The notes under the pieces are model-generated. The model searched no databases. It worked only from the letters and a program-made list of their open reading frames with translations, and was not told where the DNA came from. 64,000 nt of DNA from Variovorax davisae (GTDB lineage: Bacteria > Pseudomonadota > Gammaproteobacteria > Burkholderiales > Burkholderiaceae_C): positions 186,001-250,000 of the forward strand of contig NZ_JASZYS010000008.1 of assembly GCF_030316845.1 (NCBI RefSeq). The letters run 5' to 3'. Numbering within the stretch: the first letter of the stretch is position 1; the number at the start of each line of letters is the position of its first letter. The position numbers and the translations under genes are program-made. Positions 34,231-45,214 of the stretch are shown piece by piece.

Positions 34231-35487
34231 TCATCTCGGCGCGCGTCCCGGGCCGCCCGCGGCGGACGGCGGCACCGTGCCTTCGATGACCAGTTGCAGG
34301 TCGGTCCGGCCCACCGGCACCGGCCCCGTACGGCCGACGAGGTCGCCCTCCGACGGCATGGCGTTGCCGCTCGCAGAGATGCGGGCCTCGACGATCACCT
34401 GCCCCGCGCCCGACAGCCGGTGGTCGGGCCGCATCGCCAGGCTGTCGTCGAGAACGAAGGCCAGGGGCAGGTCGCCGACCCGGGCCCGCAGCACGGCCAG
34501 CGGCAGGCGCGAGCCATCGACCGGGCGCGCATACACGAACACCGTCTCGTCCGGCAGCGGCGTCCTGCCCGCCTTGTCGCCGAGGCGCACCTGGCCGGCG
34601 ACCGACGCGGCCCCGGCGGCCTTGTCGCCGCGGGCGTCGAGCGGGGCGGATGAACGCGCCTGCGCCAGGTTCGCAGCGATCCGCGCCGCGGTCTGGGAGT
34701 CCGGCGGCAGCAGGCGCTGGAGGCGCTCCCATTGCCGTACGGCCTCCGGGGTGTCGCCACGCTCGACCGCGGCACTGGCGGCGAGCGCCAGCGCCTTCGG
34801 CTGGTCCGGGTCCAGCGCCAGCGCGCGGCGGACCTGTTCGAGTGCCGCGCCGTTGAGCCTGCCGCCGTCGACGCTGGCCAGCACGTCGGCGTAGTCCGCG
34901 CGCAGCGCCGCCTCCTCGGGGGCGAGCGCCACGGCCTTGGCGTAGGCGGCGGCGGCATCGGCCGGGCGTTCGAGGGCCGCATAGGAGCGCGCCAACATAT
35001 ACCAGCCGTCCACGTCGTCGGGCTGGCTGCGCAGGCGCAGTGCCAATTGGTTGACCATGCCCTCGATCTGCGCGGCGCTGGGTTCGCTGTTGCCGTCGTG
35101 GGCATGCGCCGCATCGTCCGCCCGCCACAGGGCCAAAGGGTTGCCGAGCTGCAGGTAGAGAACGATGGCCGCGCTGGGCAGGGCCGCCAGCAGGACGGCG
35201 GCCAGCAGCGGCGAAGGCCGGTCGACCTGCCGCGCCGACGGGGCCAGGCCGGCGTCGGCCAACAGGCGCCGGGCCACCTCGTCGCGCGCCTCGCGGCCGC
35301 GCGCGGGGGCGAGGGTGCCGGCGTTCAGGTCGGCTTCGATGTCATCCAACTGGCCCCGGTAGCAATCGGCCACCGGCACGGCGTCGCGCTCGGCGGCGCC
35401 ACGCCGGCCCTGGCGCAGCAGGGGCGGCAGCAGGCACGCCATGGCGGCGGCGATCAGGGCGGCGGCGAGCAGCCAGAACGCGATCAT
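34231..35487 (-). CDS. ccmI: Cytochrome c maturation protein CcmI
   Basis: A 418-residue protein: two N-terminal helices (FWLLAAALIAAAMACLL and LLAAVLLAALPSAAIVLYL), a cytosolic loop between them, TPR repeats in the periplasm (DVDGWYMLARSYAAL, RADYADVLA), and a C-terminal beta domain. CcmI holds apocytochrome c and hands it to CcmF/CcmH. Start ATG 35487 overlaps the ccmH stop (ATGA). Last gene of the nap-ccm unit. Confidence 0.9.
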   Translation of the reverse strand: MIAFWLLAAALIAAAMACLLPPLLRQGRRGAAERDAVPVADCYRGQLDDIEADLNAGTLAPARGREARDEVARRLLADAGLAPSARQVDRPSPLLAAVLLAALPSAAIVLYLQLGNPLALWRADDAAHAHDGNSEPSAAQIEGMVNQLALRLRSQPDDVDGWYMLARSYAALERPADAAAAYAKAVALAPEEAALRADYADVLASVDGGRLNGAALEQVRRALALDPDQPKALALAASAAVERGDTPEAVRQWERLQRLLPPDSQTAARIAANLAQARSSAPLDARGDKAAGAASVAGQVRLGDKAGRTPLPDETVFVYARPVDGSRLPLAVLRARVGDLPLAFVLDDSLAMRPDHRLSGAGQVIVEARISASGNAMPSEGDLVGRTGPVPVGRTDLQLVIEGTVPPSAAGGPGRAPR

Positions 35488-35945
35488 CGGCCGGACTCCC
35501 GTGAGGCGGCATTGGATGCACCGAGCAGCGCATCGGCCCGCTGGCGCGCCGCTTCGTCCAGCGGCGCCGGGGCCGCAGGGCGACGCCGCCGGCTGCGCAC
35601 CACCGCCAGCGCGGCCAGTGCCAGCAACAGCAGCGGGCCGAACCAGAGCAGCCAGGTCGCGGGCTTCAGCGGCGGGTCGTACAGCACGAAGTCGCCATAG
35701 CGCTGCACCAGGTACGCCTTCACGGCCTCGTCGCCGGCGCCGCTGCGCAACTGCTCGCGGATCTGCCGGCGCAGGTCCACGGCCAGTTCGGCCTGCGAGT
35801 CGGCCAGCGTCTGGTTCTGGCACACCACGCAGCGCAGCTGCTGCGACAGGGCGTGCACGCGCGCGTCCAGCTGCGCCTCGGACGGCGCCGCGATCGCGGT
35901 CGCCAGCGCCAGGGCGGGCCACAGGGCCGCCATGCGCCTAGGCAT
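35484..35945 (-). CDS. ccmH: Cytochrome c maturation thiol protein CcmH
   Basis: A 153-residue membrane-anchored periplasmic protein. A signal peptide is followed by the CxxC site RCVVCQNQTLADSQA that reduces or binds the apocytochrome haem motif. One C-terminal helix (WLLWFGPLLLLALAALAVV) anchors it. Short form, with the CcmI part as a separate gene. Overlaps both ccmG and ccmI. Confidence 0.93.
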   Translation of the reverse strand: MPRRMAALWPALALATAIAAPSEAQLDARVHALSQQLRCVVCQNQTLADSQAELAVDLRRQIREQLRSGAGDEAVKAYLVQRYGDFVLYDPPLKPATWLLWFGPLLLLALAALAVVRSRRRRPAAPAPLDEAARQRADALLGASNAASRESGR

Positions 35946-36480
35946 CGGGCGCCTTCTCGCGCTCCAGGTCGCGCAGCAACGGCACCAGCGCGCGCTCCAG
36001 GAACTCGGGCGTCATCGGGCCGGCATGGCGCAGGCGGATCACGCCGGCGCGGTCGATCACGAAGGTCTCGGGCACGCCGTAGACGCCGAAGTCGATGCCG
36101 GTCCGGCCGTCGCGATCGACCCCGGTCGCCAGGTAGGGGTTGCCCAGGCGCGCCAGCCACTGGCGCGCCGCGTCGGGCTGGTCCTTGTAGTTCAGGCCGA
36201 GCACCGGGGTGCGCGAGCGGGCGGCGAAGTCGACCAGCACGGGGTGCTCGAGCTGGCACGGCGTGCACCACGAGGCCCAGACGTTGAGCAGCCACACCTG
36301 GCCGCGCATGTCGCTGGCGCGGATGCGGCGCCCGTCGCCCTCCAGCAGCGGCAGCTCGAAGGCCGGCGCCGGCTGGCCCAGCAGCGGCGAGGGCAGCGCC
36401 CGAGGGTCGCGCCCCATGCCGGCCGCCAGCGCGATCGCCAGCGCCAGGAACACGCCCAGGGGCAGCAGGAAGCGCGTCAT
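35938..36480 (-). CDS. ccmG: Thiol:disulfide interchange protein CcmG/DsbE
   Basis: A 180-residue periplasmic thioredoxin-fold protein anchored by one N-terminal helix. The active site is WASWCTPC, with the CcmG-type GLNYKD and the cis-Pro region YGVPETFVID. It keeps CcmH and apocytochrome cysteines reduced. Start ATG 36480 overlaps the ccmF stop by 4 nt. Confidence 0.93.
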   Translation of the reverse strand: MTRFLLPLGVFLALAIALAAGMGRDPRALPSPLLGQPAPAFELPLLEGDGRRIRASDMRGQVWLLNVWASWCTPCQLEHPVLVDFAARSRTPVLGLNYKDQPDAARQWLARLGNPYLATGVDRDGRTGIDFGVYGVPETFVIDRAGVIRLRHAGPMTPEFLERALVPLLRDLEREKAPDA

Positions 36481-38471
36481 GCCTGGCCCTCCCCGGCGGG
36501 CGGAAGGGCGTGCGGCGCGGCGACTTCGGGCACGGTCGCGCGTTGCCGCACACGGTAGCGCCGGTCGCTGGCGGCGAGCAGGCCGCCGGCCGCCATGAGC
36601 AGGCAGCCGATCCAGATCCAGTCGACGAAAGGCTTGACGTGGATGCGCAGGGCCCAGCGGTGGTCGTCGATGGCCTCGCCCAGCGCCACGTAGAGGTCGC
36701 GCGTCCAGCCGACGTCGATCGCGGCTTCGGTGGTCGGCATCTGCTGGCTGCGGTAGATGCGCCGCTGCGGCGCCAGGGTGGCGACCGGGCTGCCGTCGCG
36801 GCTGACGCTCACGGTCGCGGCCAGGGCCTCGTAGTTCGGGCCCGCCGAGGCCGTCACGCCTTCGAAGCGGAACGCGTAGCCCGCCAGTTCCGTGCTGTCC
36901 CCGCTTTGCATCGGCAACTCGCGCAGGCTCTCCTGGCTGCTGACCAGCGTGACGCCGGCGATGAAGACGCCGACGCCGGCGTGGGCGAGCAGCATGCCGA
37001 CATAGGCGGACGGCAATTGGCGCAGCGCGGCCAGCCGCCGGCCGCGCTGGTGGCGCAGGCGATCGGCCAGGCTGGCGACCGCGCTGGCCACCGACCAGCA
37101 GGCCAGCAGCAGGCCCAGGCCCGTCAAGGCCGAAGGCGCGCGCAGCACCGCCAGCCAGGCCGCGCTGATCGCCAGGCTGGCGAAGCCCGACCAGCGCAGC
37201 CGCGTCGAGATGTCCGCCAGCGCCGCCCCGCGCCAGCGCACCCAGGGCGCGGCGCCCATCAGCAGCACCGCCGGTGCCATCAAGGGCACGAAGACCTGTT
37301 CGAAATAGGCGGGCCCGACGGAGATCTTGCCGAGCCCCAGGAGGTCGAGCAGCAGCGGATAGAGCGTGCCCAGCAGCACGGTGGCGGCCGCCACCGCCAG
37401 CAGCACATTGTTGGCCAGCAGGAACGATTCGCGCGACAGCGCCGCGAACGCGGTGGGCCGGGCCAGCCTGGGCGCCCGCAGGGCGAACAAGGCCAGGGCG
37501 CCGCCGGTCACGCCGCCGAGCAGCGCCAGGATGAAGCTGCCGCGCAGGGGGTCGACGGCGAAGGCGTGGACGGAGGTCAGCACGCCGGAGCGCACGAGGA
37601 AGGTGCCCAGCAGGCTGAGCGAGAAGGCGAAGATCGCGAGCAGGGCGGTCCAGGCGCGAAAGGCGCCTCGCTTCTCGGTCACCGCCAGCGAGTGGATCAG
37701 TGCGGTGCCGGCCAGCCAGGGCATGAAGGAGGCGTTCTCGACCGGGTCCCAGAACCACCAGCCGCCCCAGCCCAGTTCGTAGTAGGCCCAGGCGCTGCCG
37801 AGCATGATGCCCAGCGTGAGGAAGGCCCAGGCCGCGAGGGTCCAAGGGCGCGACCAGCGGGCCCAGGCGGCGTCGACCTGGCCCGACATCAGCGCGGCGA
37901 CGGCGAAGGCGAAGCTCACCGAGAAGCCCACGTAGCCCATGTAGAGCAGGGGCGGGTGCAGCACCATGCCGGGGTCCTGCAGCAGCGGATTGAGATCGCG
38001 CCCTTCCATGGCGGGCGGCAGCAGCCGCAGGAAGGGGTTGGAGGCGAACAGCAGGAACAGCAGGAAGCCGGCGCTGACCAGCCCCATGACGCCCAGCACG
38101 CGCGCCACCGTCTCGAGCGGCAGCCGGCGGCTGAACACCGACACCGCCGCCGACCAGGCGCCGAGCATCAGCGTCCACAGCAGCATCGACCCCTCGTGCG
38201 AGCCCCAGACGGCCGCGATGCGGTAGGCGATGGGCAAGGCGGTGTTCGAGTTGGCCGCCACGTAGCGGACGCTGAAGTCGTTGTCGACGAAGGCCCGCGC
38301 CAGCGAGACGAAGGCCAGCAGTACCAGGGCCGCCTGCAGGCGCGCGGCCGGGCGCGCCAGCGCCATCCAGCCGACCCTGCCGGTCGCGGCGCCCGCGAGC
38401 GGCAGCACGGCCTGGACCCCGGCGACCAGCAGCGCGACGATCAGGCTGAAGTGGCCGAACTCCGCGTTCAT
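36477..38471 (-). CDS. ccmF: Cytochrome c haem lyase subunit CcmF
   Basis: A 664-residue polytopic protein of usual length. The haem-handling WWD domain is plain ([19 protein letters not shown]), with [18 protein letters not shown] and [11 protein letters not shown] around it. CcmF with CcmH ligates haem from CcmE to apocytochrome c in the periplasm. Start ATG 38471 ([11 protein letters not shown]) overlaps ccmE. Confidence 0.95.
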   Translation of the reverse strand: MNAEFGHFSLIVALLVAGVQAVLPLAGAATGRVGWMALARPAARLQAALVLLAFVSLARAFVDNDFSVRYVAANSNTALPIAYRIAAVWGSHEGSMLLWTLMLGAWSAAVSVFSRRLPLETVARVLGVMGLVSAGFLLFLLFASNPFLRLLPPAMEGRDLNPLLQDPGMVLHPPLLYMGYVGFSVSFAFAVAALMSGQVDAAWARWSRPWTLAAWAFLTLGIMLGSAWAYYELGWGGWWFWDPVENASFMPWLAGTALIHSLAVTEKRGAFRAWTALLAIFAFSLSLLGTFLVRSGVLTSVHAFAVDPLRGSFILALLGGVTGGALALFALRAPRLARPTAFAALSRESFLLANNVLLAVAAATVLLGTLYPLLLDLLGLGKISVGPAYFEQVFVPLMAPAVLLMGAAPWVRWRGAALADISTRLRWSGFASLAISAAWLAVLRAPSALTGLGLLLACWSVASAVASLADRLRHQRGRRLAALRQLPSAYVGMLLAHAGVGVFIAGVTLVSSQESLRELPMQSGDSTELAGYAFRFEGVTASAGPNYEALAATVSVSRDGSPVATLAPQRRIYRSQQMPTTEAAIDVGWTRDLYVALGEAIDDHRWALRIHVKPFVDWIWIGCLLMAAGGLLAASDRRYRVRQRATVPEVAAPHALPPAGEGQA

Positions 38472-38947
38472 GGCTTGCCCGCCTGCCCGGCCGTGTCGCC
38501 CGCATCGACCAGCCGGCGGCGCGCCTGCTCGGCCTTCTTCAGGGCGTCGGCCGCCTCCGGCGGCATGTAGTTCTCGTCGTGCTTGGCCAGCACCTCGCGG
38601 GCGGCGAAGACGCCGTCGTCCTGCAGCTTGCCGCTGGCCACCACGCCCTTGCCTTCGCGGAACAGGTCGGGCAGCAGGCCGCGATAGACCACGGGCACCT
38701 CGCGCGCCGTGTCGGTGACGAGGAAGCGGACGGTCAGGCCGTCCCCTTCGCGGCGCATCGAACCCGGCACCACCAGGCCACCGAGGCGGAAGCTGCGCGC
38801 CACCGGCGCTTCGCGCGCGACCACCTGCGTCGGGCTGAAGAAGAAGACGAGGTTGGAGCGAAAGGCATTGAGCAGCAGCGCCACCGCCGCGGCGGCACAG
38901 GCCAGCGCCGCCAGCAGCATGCCGAGCCGGCGTTGCCTGGCGGTCAC
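38468..38947 (-). CDS. ccmE: Cytochrome c-type biogenesis haem chaperone CcmE
   Basis: A 159-residue protein with an N-terminal helix and a periplasmic OB fold. The covalent haem-binding His is in [12 protein letters not shown]. Start GTG 38947, which overlaps the ccmD stop (GTGA); the longer frame upstream would run into ccmD. It carries haem from CcmABCD to CcmF. Confidence 0.93.
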   Translation of the reverse strand: MTARQRRLGMLLAALACAAAAVALLLNAFRSNLVFFFSPTQVVAREAPVARSFRLGGLVVPGSMRREGDGLTVRFLVTDTAREVPVVYRGLLPDLFREGKGVVASGKLQDDGVFAAREVLAKHDENYMPPEAADALKKAEQARRRLVDAGDTAGQAGKP

Positions 38948-39090
38948 GAGAGCCTCCGCCCCGCCGAGACGGCACGCCAGCGCCGCCGCAGCCACAGGAT
39001 TTCGGCGCCCAGGAGCGCGAACGCGACGCCGAACGCAGCCGCGACGTAGGCCGCGTGGCCGCCGGATGCCAATTGCGTCAGCCAGTCCAT
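38944..39090 (-). CDS. ccmD: Haem exporter protein CcmD
   Basis: A 48-residue protein with one helix ([20 protein letters not shown]) and a basic C-terminus (WLRRRWR), as expected for CcmD. It lies between ccmC and ccmE, overlapping both. CcmD releases holo-CcmE from the CcmABC complex. Confidence 0.88.
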   Translation of the reverse strand: MDWLTQLASGGHAAYVAAAFGVAFALLGAEILWLRRRWRAVSAGRRLS

Positions 39091-39872
39091 GAACCGCTCC
39101 GGGCTTCGTCCGCAGGGGCCAGGACGCCGCGCTCGCGCAGGATGCAGCGGACCCGGACCAGCGCGACCGCGATGCTGTACATCCAGCAGGCGACGCTCAT
39201 CAACAGCATGCCGGCCAGCATGGTGGCCGCCATCGACGGCGCCGCCGTGAAGCTGACGGACGCGCCCTGGTGCAGCGTGTTCCACCACCGGACCGAAAAG
39301 TAGATCACCGGGACGTTGAGCGATCCGACCAGCGCCAGCAGCGCGCAGGCGCGTTCGGCGCGCCGGGGTTCGTCGATCGCGGCCTCGAGCGCCATGTAGC
39401 CCAGGTAGAGGAAGAGCAGGATCAGCTCCGACGTGAGGCGGGCGTCCCAGACCCACCAGGTGCCCCAGGTCGGCTGCCCCCAGAGGGCACCGCTCGCCAG
39501 CGCGATCACCGTGAAGACCGCGCCGGTGGGCGCCAGCGCGGAGGCCATCATCGACGACAGGCGGGTATGGAACACCAGGGCCAGCGCCGAGTAGCCCGCC
39601 ATCACGAGGTAGATGAACATCGACATCCAGGCCGCCGGCACGTGGATGAAGATGATGCGGTACACCTCGCCTTGCTGGGCATCGGTCGGCGCGACCCGGA
39701 AGCCGACATAGAGCCCGGCCGCCAGGAACAGCAGGGCGGCGGCGAAGAACCACGGCGCGAGACGCCCGGCGAGCGGATCGAAGCGCCGGGCCGAGGCGAA
39801 GGCCAGCCATCGCCGCGCCGCGCCGCCCGCAGGCTCGCGATCCCTGGGCAGTGCCTCGGCGAGAGGGCTCAT
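39078..39872 (-). CDS. ccmC: Haem exporter protein CcmC
   Basis: A 264-residue, six-helix protein with the WWD motif [17 protein letters not shown] and flanking His in [10 protein letters not shown]. It attaches haem to CcmE. It starts 7 nt after ccmB stops. The N-terminal extension of about 30 residues is longer than usual; a downstream start is possible. Confidence 0.94.
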   Translation of the reverse strand: MSPLAEALPRDREPAGGAARRWLAFASARRFDPLAGRLAPWFFAAALLFLAAGLYVGFRVAPTDAQQGEVYRIIFIHVPAAWMSMFIYLVMAGYSALALVFHTRLSSMMASALAPTGAVFTVIALASGALWGQPTWGTWWVWDARLTSELILLFLYLGYMALEAAIDEPRRAERACALLALVGSLNVPVIYFSVRWWNTLHQGASVSFTAAPSMAATMLAGMLLMSVACWMYSIAVALVRVRCILRERGVLAPADEARSGSWTG

Positions 39873-39879
39873 GGTCGGC

Positions 39880-40548
39880 TCACTCCATCGACATGCGAAG
39901 ACCGGCCGCCGTGGCGATCGGACAGAGGAACAGCGCCAGCGCCAGGCAGGCGCCGAGCAGCGACAGTTGCGGCATCACGTCGAGCCCGGCGTCGGCCGCC
40001 GCGCCGGCGCCGGCGCCGAAGATCAGCACCGGGACGCACAGCGGCAGCACCAGCACGCACAACAGCACCGCGCCGCCGCGCAGGCCCAGCGTGAGCGCCG
40101 CGCCCACCCCGCCGATCAGGCTCAGGACCGGCGTGCCGATCAGCAGCGAGGCAGAAAGCAGCAGCGCGGACGACGCCGGCAGCCCGTACTGCTGCGCCAG
40201 CAAGGGCGTGAGCAGCAGCAGCGGCAGGCCGCTGGTGACCCAGTGGGCGCAGATCTTGGCGAGCACGAGCAGGGCCAGCGGGTGCGGCGAGAGCAGCAAC
40301 TGGTCGAGGCTGCCGTCGGCATGTTCCTGCGCGAAGAGCCGCGACAGCGACAGCATCGACGCGAGCAGGGCGGCGACCCACAGGATGCCCGGCGCCAGCG
40401 CGCGCAGTTGCTGGGGGTCGGGGCCGATCGCCAGCGGGAACAGGCTGCTCGCGATGACGAAGAACAGCAGGCTCGACAGGATGCTGCCGCGCCGGCGCCA
40501 GGCCAGCGAGACGTCGTGCAGGACGATGGCGGCGAGCAGCGCGGGCAT
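39880..40548 (-). CDS. ccmB: Haem exporter permease CcmB
   Basis: A 222-residue integral membrane protein with six predicted helices and the family segment SLSRLFAQEHADGSLDQLLLS. Permease half of the CcmAB ABC complex. Four nt separate it from ccmA. Confidence 0.93.
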   Translation of the reverse strand: MPALLAAIVLHDVSLAWRRRGSILSSLLFFVIASSLFPLAIGPDPQQLRALAPGILWVAALLASMLSLSRLFAQEHADGSLDQLLLSPHPLALLVLAKICAHWVTSGLPLLLLTPLLAQQYGLPASSALLLSASLLIGTPVLSLIGGVGAALTLGLRGGAVLLCVLVLPLCVPVLIFGAGAGAAADAGLDVMPQLSLLGACLALALFLCPIATAAGLRMSME

Positions 40549-40552
40549 GCGG

Positions 40553-41209
40553 CTACGCGCCCAGGTGCAGGAAGCGGCCGCCGGCCGGCAGGGCGCAATG
40601 GGTCGCCACCACCGCCATGCCGCCGGCGCGCAGGTGCGTGTGGAGCTGGGCCTGGAATGCGTCGCCCGCCTGCTCGTCGAGCGAGGTCAGGGGCTCGTCG
40701 AGCAGCCACAGCACGCGCGGCACCAGCCCCAGCCGGGCCAGTGCCACGCGCCGGCGCTGGCCCTGCGACAGCCTGCGCACCGGCACCGGCATCGCGGGCG
40801 CCAGGCCGTAGGCGCCCAGCGCGCGGTCCACCAGCGCCCGGCTCGGCGCGGCGCCGGCGATCTGCATCGCGAAGGCCAGGTTCTGAGCGGCGCTCAGGTC
40901 GGGGTCGATGCCGTCGCTGTGGCCCACATAAGCCACCGACTGCTGGTAGCCGGCTTCGCCCGCGCGGACCGGCCGCGCGCGCCAGCGCAGTTCGCCCGCG
41001 GCGGGCTCGAGCAGCCCGCTCAGCACGCGAAGAAGACTGGTCTTGCCGCTGCCGTTGGCGCCCGTCACCTGCAGCAGCTCGCCGGGGCCGACGGCGAAGT
41101 CGATGCCGTCGAACACCGGCCGGCCGGCGCGACAGAAGCCGAGCTGGCGCGCGCTCAGGCCGCGATCGGCCGTGGCTTCGACGTGCATGTCGGCAGGGCG
41201 GTGGGACAC
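40553..41209 (-). CDS. ccmA: Haem exporter ATPase CcmA
   Basis: A 218-residue ABC ATPase: Walker A TGANGSGKTSLLR, signature LSQGQRRRVALARL (CcmA typically has LSxGQ), Walker B LWLLDEPLTSLD. Powers release of holo-CcmE. The start is ATG 41209, three nt behind napC; an ATG at 41188 is possible. Confidence 0.93.
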   Translation of the reverse strand: MSHRPADMHVEATADRGLSARQLGFCRAGRPVFDGIDFAVGPGELLQVTGANGSGKTSLLRVLSGLLEPAAGELRWRARPVRAGEAGYQQSVAYVGHSDGIDPDLSAAQNLAFAMQIAGAAPSRALVDRALGAYGLAPAMPVPVRRLSQGQRRRVALARLGLVPRVLWLLDEPLTSLDEQAGDAFQAQLHTHLRAGGMAVVATHCALPAGGRFLHLGA

Positions 41210-41212
41210 GCG

Positions 41213-41800
41213 CTACGGTTCCTTCGCCTGGGCCACGTCGGGCAGGCGATGCGCGATGCCCTTGTGGCAGTCGATGCAGGTCTTCTCGCGGTCGGCCAGG
41301 AAGGTCGAGTGCATGGCCTGCGCGCGCGGACTCTGCCGGGTGAAATCCATCGACTGGTAGTCGTGGCAGTTGCGGCACTCCAGCGAGTCGTTGGCCTTGA
41401 AGCGATCCCACTCGTGCTGCGCCAGCACCAGCCGATGCTCGAGGAATTTCTCCCGCGTGTTGATGGTGCCGAAGATCTTGCCCCACACTTCCTTCGAGGC
41501 CTGCATCTTGCGGGCGATCTTGCTGGTCCAGTTGTGCGGCACGTGGCAGTCCGGGCAGCGGGCGCGCACGCCGCTGCGGTTGGTGTAGTGGATGGTGGTC
41601 TGCAGCTCGGGCAGGACGTTGTCGCGCATCTCGTGGCAGCCGGTGCAGAAGGCCTCGGTGTTGGTGAGTTCGAGCGCGGTGTTGAAGGCGCCCCAGAACA
41701 TCACGCCCGCGATGAATCCGCCCAGCGTCAGGAAGCCCAGGCTGAAGTAGGCGCTGGGCCGGTTGATCGTGATCCAGTAGCGCTTGATCAGCTTGAACAT
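41213..41800 (-). CDS. napC: Tetrahaem cytochrome c NapC
   Basis: A 195-residue NapC/NirT quinol dehydrogenase. One N-terminal helix anchors four CxxCH sites: CTGCH, CPDCH, CRNCH, CIDCH. It passes electrons from the quinol pool to NapB. It depends on the Ccm proteins encoded directly behind it. Confidence 0.95.
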   Translation of the reverse strand: MFKLIKRYWITINRPSAYFSLGFLTLGGFIAGVMFWGAFNTALELTNTEAFCTGCHEMRDNVLPELQTTIHYTNRSGVRARCPDCHVPHNWTSKIARKMQASKEVWGKIFGTINTREKFLEHRLVLAQHEWDRFKANDSLECRNCHDYQSMDFTRQSPRAQAMHSTFLADREKTCIDCHKGIAHRLPDVAQAKEP

Positions 41801-41812
41801 GGCGCCCTCGCG

Positions 41813-42316
41813 CTATTTCGTCGAACCCAGCACGCCGGGCTTGCGTCGCAGCAACTGCTCCACGTCGACGAAGTTGTTGCCGATGAGCGGCTTGGCATCG
41901 GCCTGTGCCACGTGGCACTGGATGCAGAAATAGCGCCGCGGCGACACATCCGCGAGCATGTTGCCGTTGCGGTCCTGGTAGTGGGTGATGCTGACCGGGA
42001 TCGCGCCGGTCTCCTGCGTGCGGGTGCGCGCGTGGCAGAACATGCAGCGGTTGAACTCCTTGTCGACCTGGTAGCCGTCGATGGTGTGCGGAATGGTCGG
42101 CGGCTGCATCGCGAAATTGCGGGTGCGGCGGATGTCCTTGTTCTCGGTCGGGAAGATCGGCGGCGACCTGGTCAGCTCGGGAATGGGCGTCGGCCCCCGC
42201 ATCGAATCGACCAGCCCCTGGGCCCGCGCGGGTGCGAACAGCAGGCTGGACAGCGCGGCCAGAAGCAGGGCGCACACGGCGTGCGACAGGGTCCGGGATC
42301 GATGGCGCATTGTCAT
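41813..42316 (-). CDS. napB: Periplasmic nitrate reductase, dihaem subunit NapB
   Basis: A 167-residue secreted protein with a signal peptide ending FAPARAQ and two haem sites, CMFCH and CIQCH. Start ATG 42316 is 5 nt after the napA stop; an ATG six nt on is the alternative. It gives electrons to NapA in the periplasm. Confidence 0.94.
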   Translation of the reverse strand: MTMRHRSRTLSHAVCALLLAALSSLLFAPARAQGLVDSMRGPTPIPELTRSPPIFPTENKDIRRTRNFAMQPPTIPHTIDGYQVDKEFNRCMFCHARTRTQETGAIPVSITHYQDRNGNMLADVSPRRYFCIQCHVAQADAKPLIGNNFVDVEQLLRRKPGVLGSTK

Positions 42317-42320
42317 TTCG

Positions 42321-44816
42321 CTACACCTTCTGGATCTTGATCGCGCATTTCTTGAAATCGGTCTGCGCGGAGATCGGGCAGGTGGCATCCAGCGTGACCT
42401 TGTTGATCAGCTGGCTGGCGTCGAACCACGGCACGAACACCAGCCCCTGCGGCGGCGCGTTGCGCCCGCGGGTCTCGACCCGGGTGCGCATCTTGCCGCG
42501 GCGGGACACCAGCTCGACCTCGACCCCGCGCCGCAGCCCGAGCTTCTTCGCGTCTTCCGGATGCATGTAGCACAGCGCATTCGGCACCGCCCGGTAAAGC
42601 TCGGGCACGCGCCGCGTCATCGAGCCGGAGTGCCAGTGCTCGAGCACGCGCCCGGTGGCGAGCCAGAAGGGGTACTCCTTGTCGGGCGCCTCCGCGGGCG
42701 GCTCGTAGGGCAGGGCGAAGATCACCGCCTTGCCGTCCGGATGGCCATAGAACTGGAAGCCCGACCCGGCCTTGACGTAGGGATCGCTGCCTTCGCGGTA
42801 GCGCCAGCGCGTCTCCTGGCCGTTGACCACGGGCCAGCGCAAGCCGCGCGTCTCGTGGTACATGTCGAAGGGCGCCAGGTCGTGGCCATGGCCGCGGCCG
42901 AAGCTCGCGTATTCCTCGAACAGGCCTTTCTGGAGGTAGAAGCCGAAGGCCTTGGCCTCGGCGTTCTGGTAGTCGGGGTCGAGGTCCTTCAGCGGGAACT
43001 TGTCGACCTGGCCATTGCGGTAGAGCACGTCGAACAGGGTCTTGCCCTTGACCTCCGGCTGCTTGTCGATCAGCTCGGCCGGCCAGACCTCCTCGATCTT
43101 GAAGCGCTTGGAGAACTCCACCAGCTGCCACAGGTCGGAGCGGGCATCGCCCGGCGCGTCCACCAGCTGGTGCCAGAACTGCGTGCGGCGCTCGGCGTTG
43201 CCGTAGGCGCCTTCCTTCTCGACCCACATGGCGCTGGGCAGGATCAGGTCCGCGGCCAGAGCGGTCACGGTCGGGTAGACGTCGGACACCACCACGAAGT
43301 TGTCCGGATTGCGGTAGCCCGGATAGCCTTCCTCCATGAGGTTGGCGGCCGCCTGCATGTTGTTGTTGACCTGCACCCAGTAGGCGTTGAGCTTGCCGTC
43401 CTTGAGCATCCGGTTCTGCAGCACCGCGTGGTAGCCGGGCTTGTCCGGGATGGTGCCGGGCGGGAGCTTCCAGATGCGCTCGGCCTCTTCGCGGTGCTTG
43501 GGGTTGGCGACCAGCAGGTCGGCCGGAAGCCGGTGCGAGAAGGTGCCCACCTCGCGCGCCGTGCCGCACGCCGACGGCTGGCCGGTCAGCGAGAACGGGC
43601 TGTTGCCCGGGGTCGCGATCTTGCCCGTCAGCAGGTGCAGGTTGTAGACCATGTTGTTGGCCCAGGTGCCCCGCGTGTGCTGGTTGAAGCCCATGGTCCA
43701 CAGCGACATCACCTTGACGTTCGGGTCCGCGTAGAGCTCGGCCAGCTTGTCGAGCTGCTCGCGGGAAACGCCCGACAGCTTGGTGACGTAGGCGGCGTCG
43801 TACTTCGACACGAACTTGGCGAACTCGTCGAAGGTGATGGGGGACGATGCATTCGGGTCAGCGGCATTCTTGGCCGCCTTCTGCAAAGGGTGCTCGGGCC
43901 GCAGGCCATAGCCGATGTCGGTCACGCCCTGCTTGAACACCGTGTGCTTGCTGACGAAGTCCTGGTTGACCTTGTTGTTGCGGATCAGGTAGTTGGCGAT
44001 GTAGTTCATGATCGCCAGATCGGTCTGCGGCTTGAAGATGATCGGCAGGTCAGCAAGGTCGAAGGAGCGGTGCGTGAAGGTCGACAGCACCGCAACCCGG
44101 GTTTTCGGCGCGCTGAGCCGGCGGTCGGTCACGCGGGTCCACAGGATCGGATGCATCTCCGCCATGTTCGAGCCCCACAGCACGAAGGCGTCGGCGGCTT
44201 CGAAGTCGTCGTAGCAGCCCATCGGCTCGTCCATGCCGAAGGTGCGCATGAAGCCGGTCACGGCGGAGGCCATGCAGTGGCGCGCATTGGGGTCGAGGTT
44301 GTTGGAGCGGAAGCCGGCCTTGTACAGCTTGGACGCAGCGTACCCCTCCCAGATGGTCCACTGGCCGGAGCCGAACATCCCGATCGCGGTCGGGCCCTTG
44401 TCCTTGAGCACGCGCTTGAACTGCTGCTCCATCAGGTCGAAGGCCTGGTCCCAGGTGACGGTCTTGAATTCGCCGTTCTTGTCGTACTTGCCGTTCTTCT
44501 GGCGCATCAACGGCTGGGTCAGCCGGTCGGCGCCATACATGATCTTCGACAGGAAATAGCCCTTGACGCAGTTCAGGCCCTTGTTGACCTCGGCCTGCGG
44601 GTCGCCCTGCGTGGCCACCACCTTGTTGTCCTTGACCGCCACCGTCACGCCGCAGCCCGTGCCGCAGAAGCGGCAGGGCGCCTTGGACCATTTCAGCTTG
44701 GTCATGTCGCCATCGGTCACGAAGTTCGCCGCGCCCGCCGGCAGCGCCACCCCGGCGACCGACGCCGTGGCGGCGACGGCGGTCTGCCTAATGAAGTCCC
44801 GGCGGCTGAAGCTCAT
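42321..44816 (-). CDS. napA: Periplasmic nitrate reductase catalytic subunit NapA
   Basis: An 831-residue Mo-bis-MGD enzyme, normal NapA length. The Tat signal has SRRDFIRQ (R5, R6). The [4Fe-4S] cysteines are C48, C51, C55 and C83. The molybdenum ligand is C181 in [10 protein letters not shown]. It reduces nitrate to nitrite in the periplasm. The 5' end overlaps napD by 29 nt, which couples it to its Tat-signal chaperone. Confidence 0.97.
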   Translation of the reverse strand: MSFSRRDFIRQTAVAATASVAGVALPAGAANFVTDGDMTKLKWSKAPCRFCGTGCGVTVAVKDNKVVATQGDPQAEVNKGLNCVKGYFLSKIMYGADRLTQPLMRQKNGKYDKNGEFKTVTWDQAFDLMEQQFKRVLKDKGPTAIGMFGSGQWTIWEGYAASKLYKAGFRSNNLDPNARHCMASAVTGFMRTFGMDEPMGCYDDFEAADAFVLWGSNMAEMHPILWTRVTDRRLSAPKTRVAVLSTFTHRSFDLADLPIIFKPQTDLAIMNYIANYLIRNNKVNQDFVSKHTVFKQGVTDIGYGLRPEHPLQKAAKNAADPNASSPITFDEFAKFVSKYDAAYVTKLSGVSREQLDKLAELYADPNVKVMSLWTMGFNQHTRGTWANNMVYNLHLLTGKIATPGNSPFSLTGQPSACGTAREVGTFSHRLPADLLVANPKHREEAERIWKLPPGTIPDKPGYHAVLQNRMLKDGKLNAYWVQVNNNMQAAANLMEEGYPGYRNPDNFVVVSDVYPTVTALAADLILPSAMWVEKEGAYGNAERRTQFWHQLVDAPGDARSDLWQLVEFSKRFKIEEVWPAELIDKQPEVKGKTLFDVLYRNGQVDKFPLKDLDPDYQNAEAKAFGFYLQKGLFEEYASFGRGHGHDLAPFDMYHETRGLRWPVVNGQETRWRYREGSDPYVKAGSGFQFYGHPDGKAVIFALPYEPPAEAPDKEYPFWLATGRVLEHWHSGSMTRRVPELYRAVPNALCYMHPEDAKKLGLRRGVEVELVSRRGKMRTRVETRGRNAPPQGLVFVPWFDASQLINKVTLDATCPISAQTDFKKCAIKIQKV

Positions 44817-45126
44817 CGCTCATCTCCTCGGCCATGGCGGCCGCGTCTTCGTTGTGCTGGTAGACGAGCGCCGCCGACAGCACGCCGTCGAGCTGGTGCA
44901 GGTAGGTCAGGTGGGCCGCGATGGCGCGCGAGCTGGGTGCTTCCAGCGTGACGACCATCTTGCCGGCCTCGCTGACCGCATGGACCTCGGCGCCGGCCAT
45001 GAGGTCGACGGCGGCCCGCACGTCGCCGAGCCGGACCGGATCGGCGTGGACCACGACGCCCGCGATATGCCATTCGTCGACGGCATCCTCGGGCTCGATG
45101 GTGATGAAGCGCTTTGCAATCGCCAC
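44788..45126 (-). CDS. napD: NapA signal-peptide chaperone NapD
   Basis: A 112-residue Nap[16 protein letters not shown] begins the ferredoxin-like fold and GKMVVTLEA follows. NapD binds the NapA Tat signal. I start at GTG 45126 because AAGGAG lies 7 nt upstream; no ATG is as well placed. Overlaps napA by 29 nt. Confidence 0.9.
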   Translation of the reverse strand: MAIAKRFITIEPEDAVDEWHIAGVVVHADPVRLGDVRAAVDLMAGAEVHAVSEAGKMVVTLEAPSSRAIAAHLTYLHQLDGVLSAALVYQHNEDAAAMAEEMSDELQPPGLH

Positions 45127-45214
45127 TCGCAATCTCCTTGGTTGGGGCATGCGTACGGAGACAGCGAGCCGCATCGTGCTCGCCCTTCTCATCAGTTGCG
45201 TCTGCGCACCGCCG

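Noticed and set aside
39851-42340. 829-codon plus-strand frame opposite ccmC-napB
   Set aside because: Antisense to ccm and nap genes with CxxCH and WWD motifs; no own motif.
42081-44951. 956-codon plus-strand frame opposite napA
   Set aside because: Antisense shadow of napA, which has all Fe-S and Mo ligands in the minus-strand frame.
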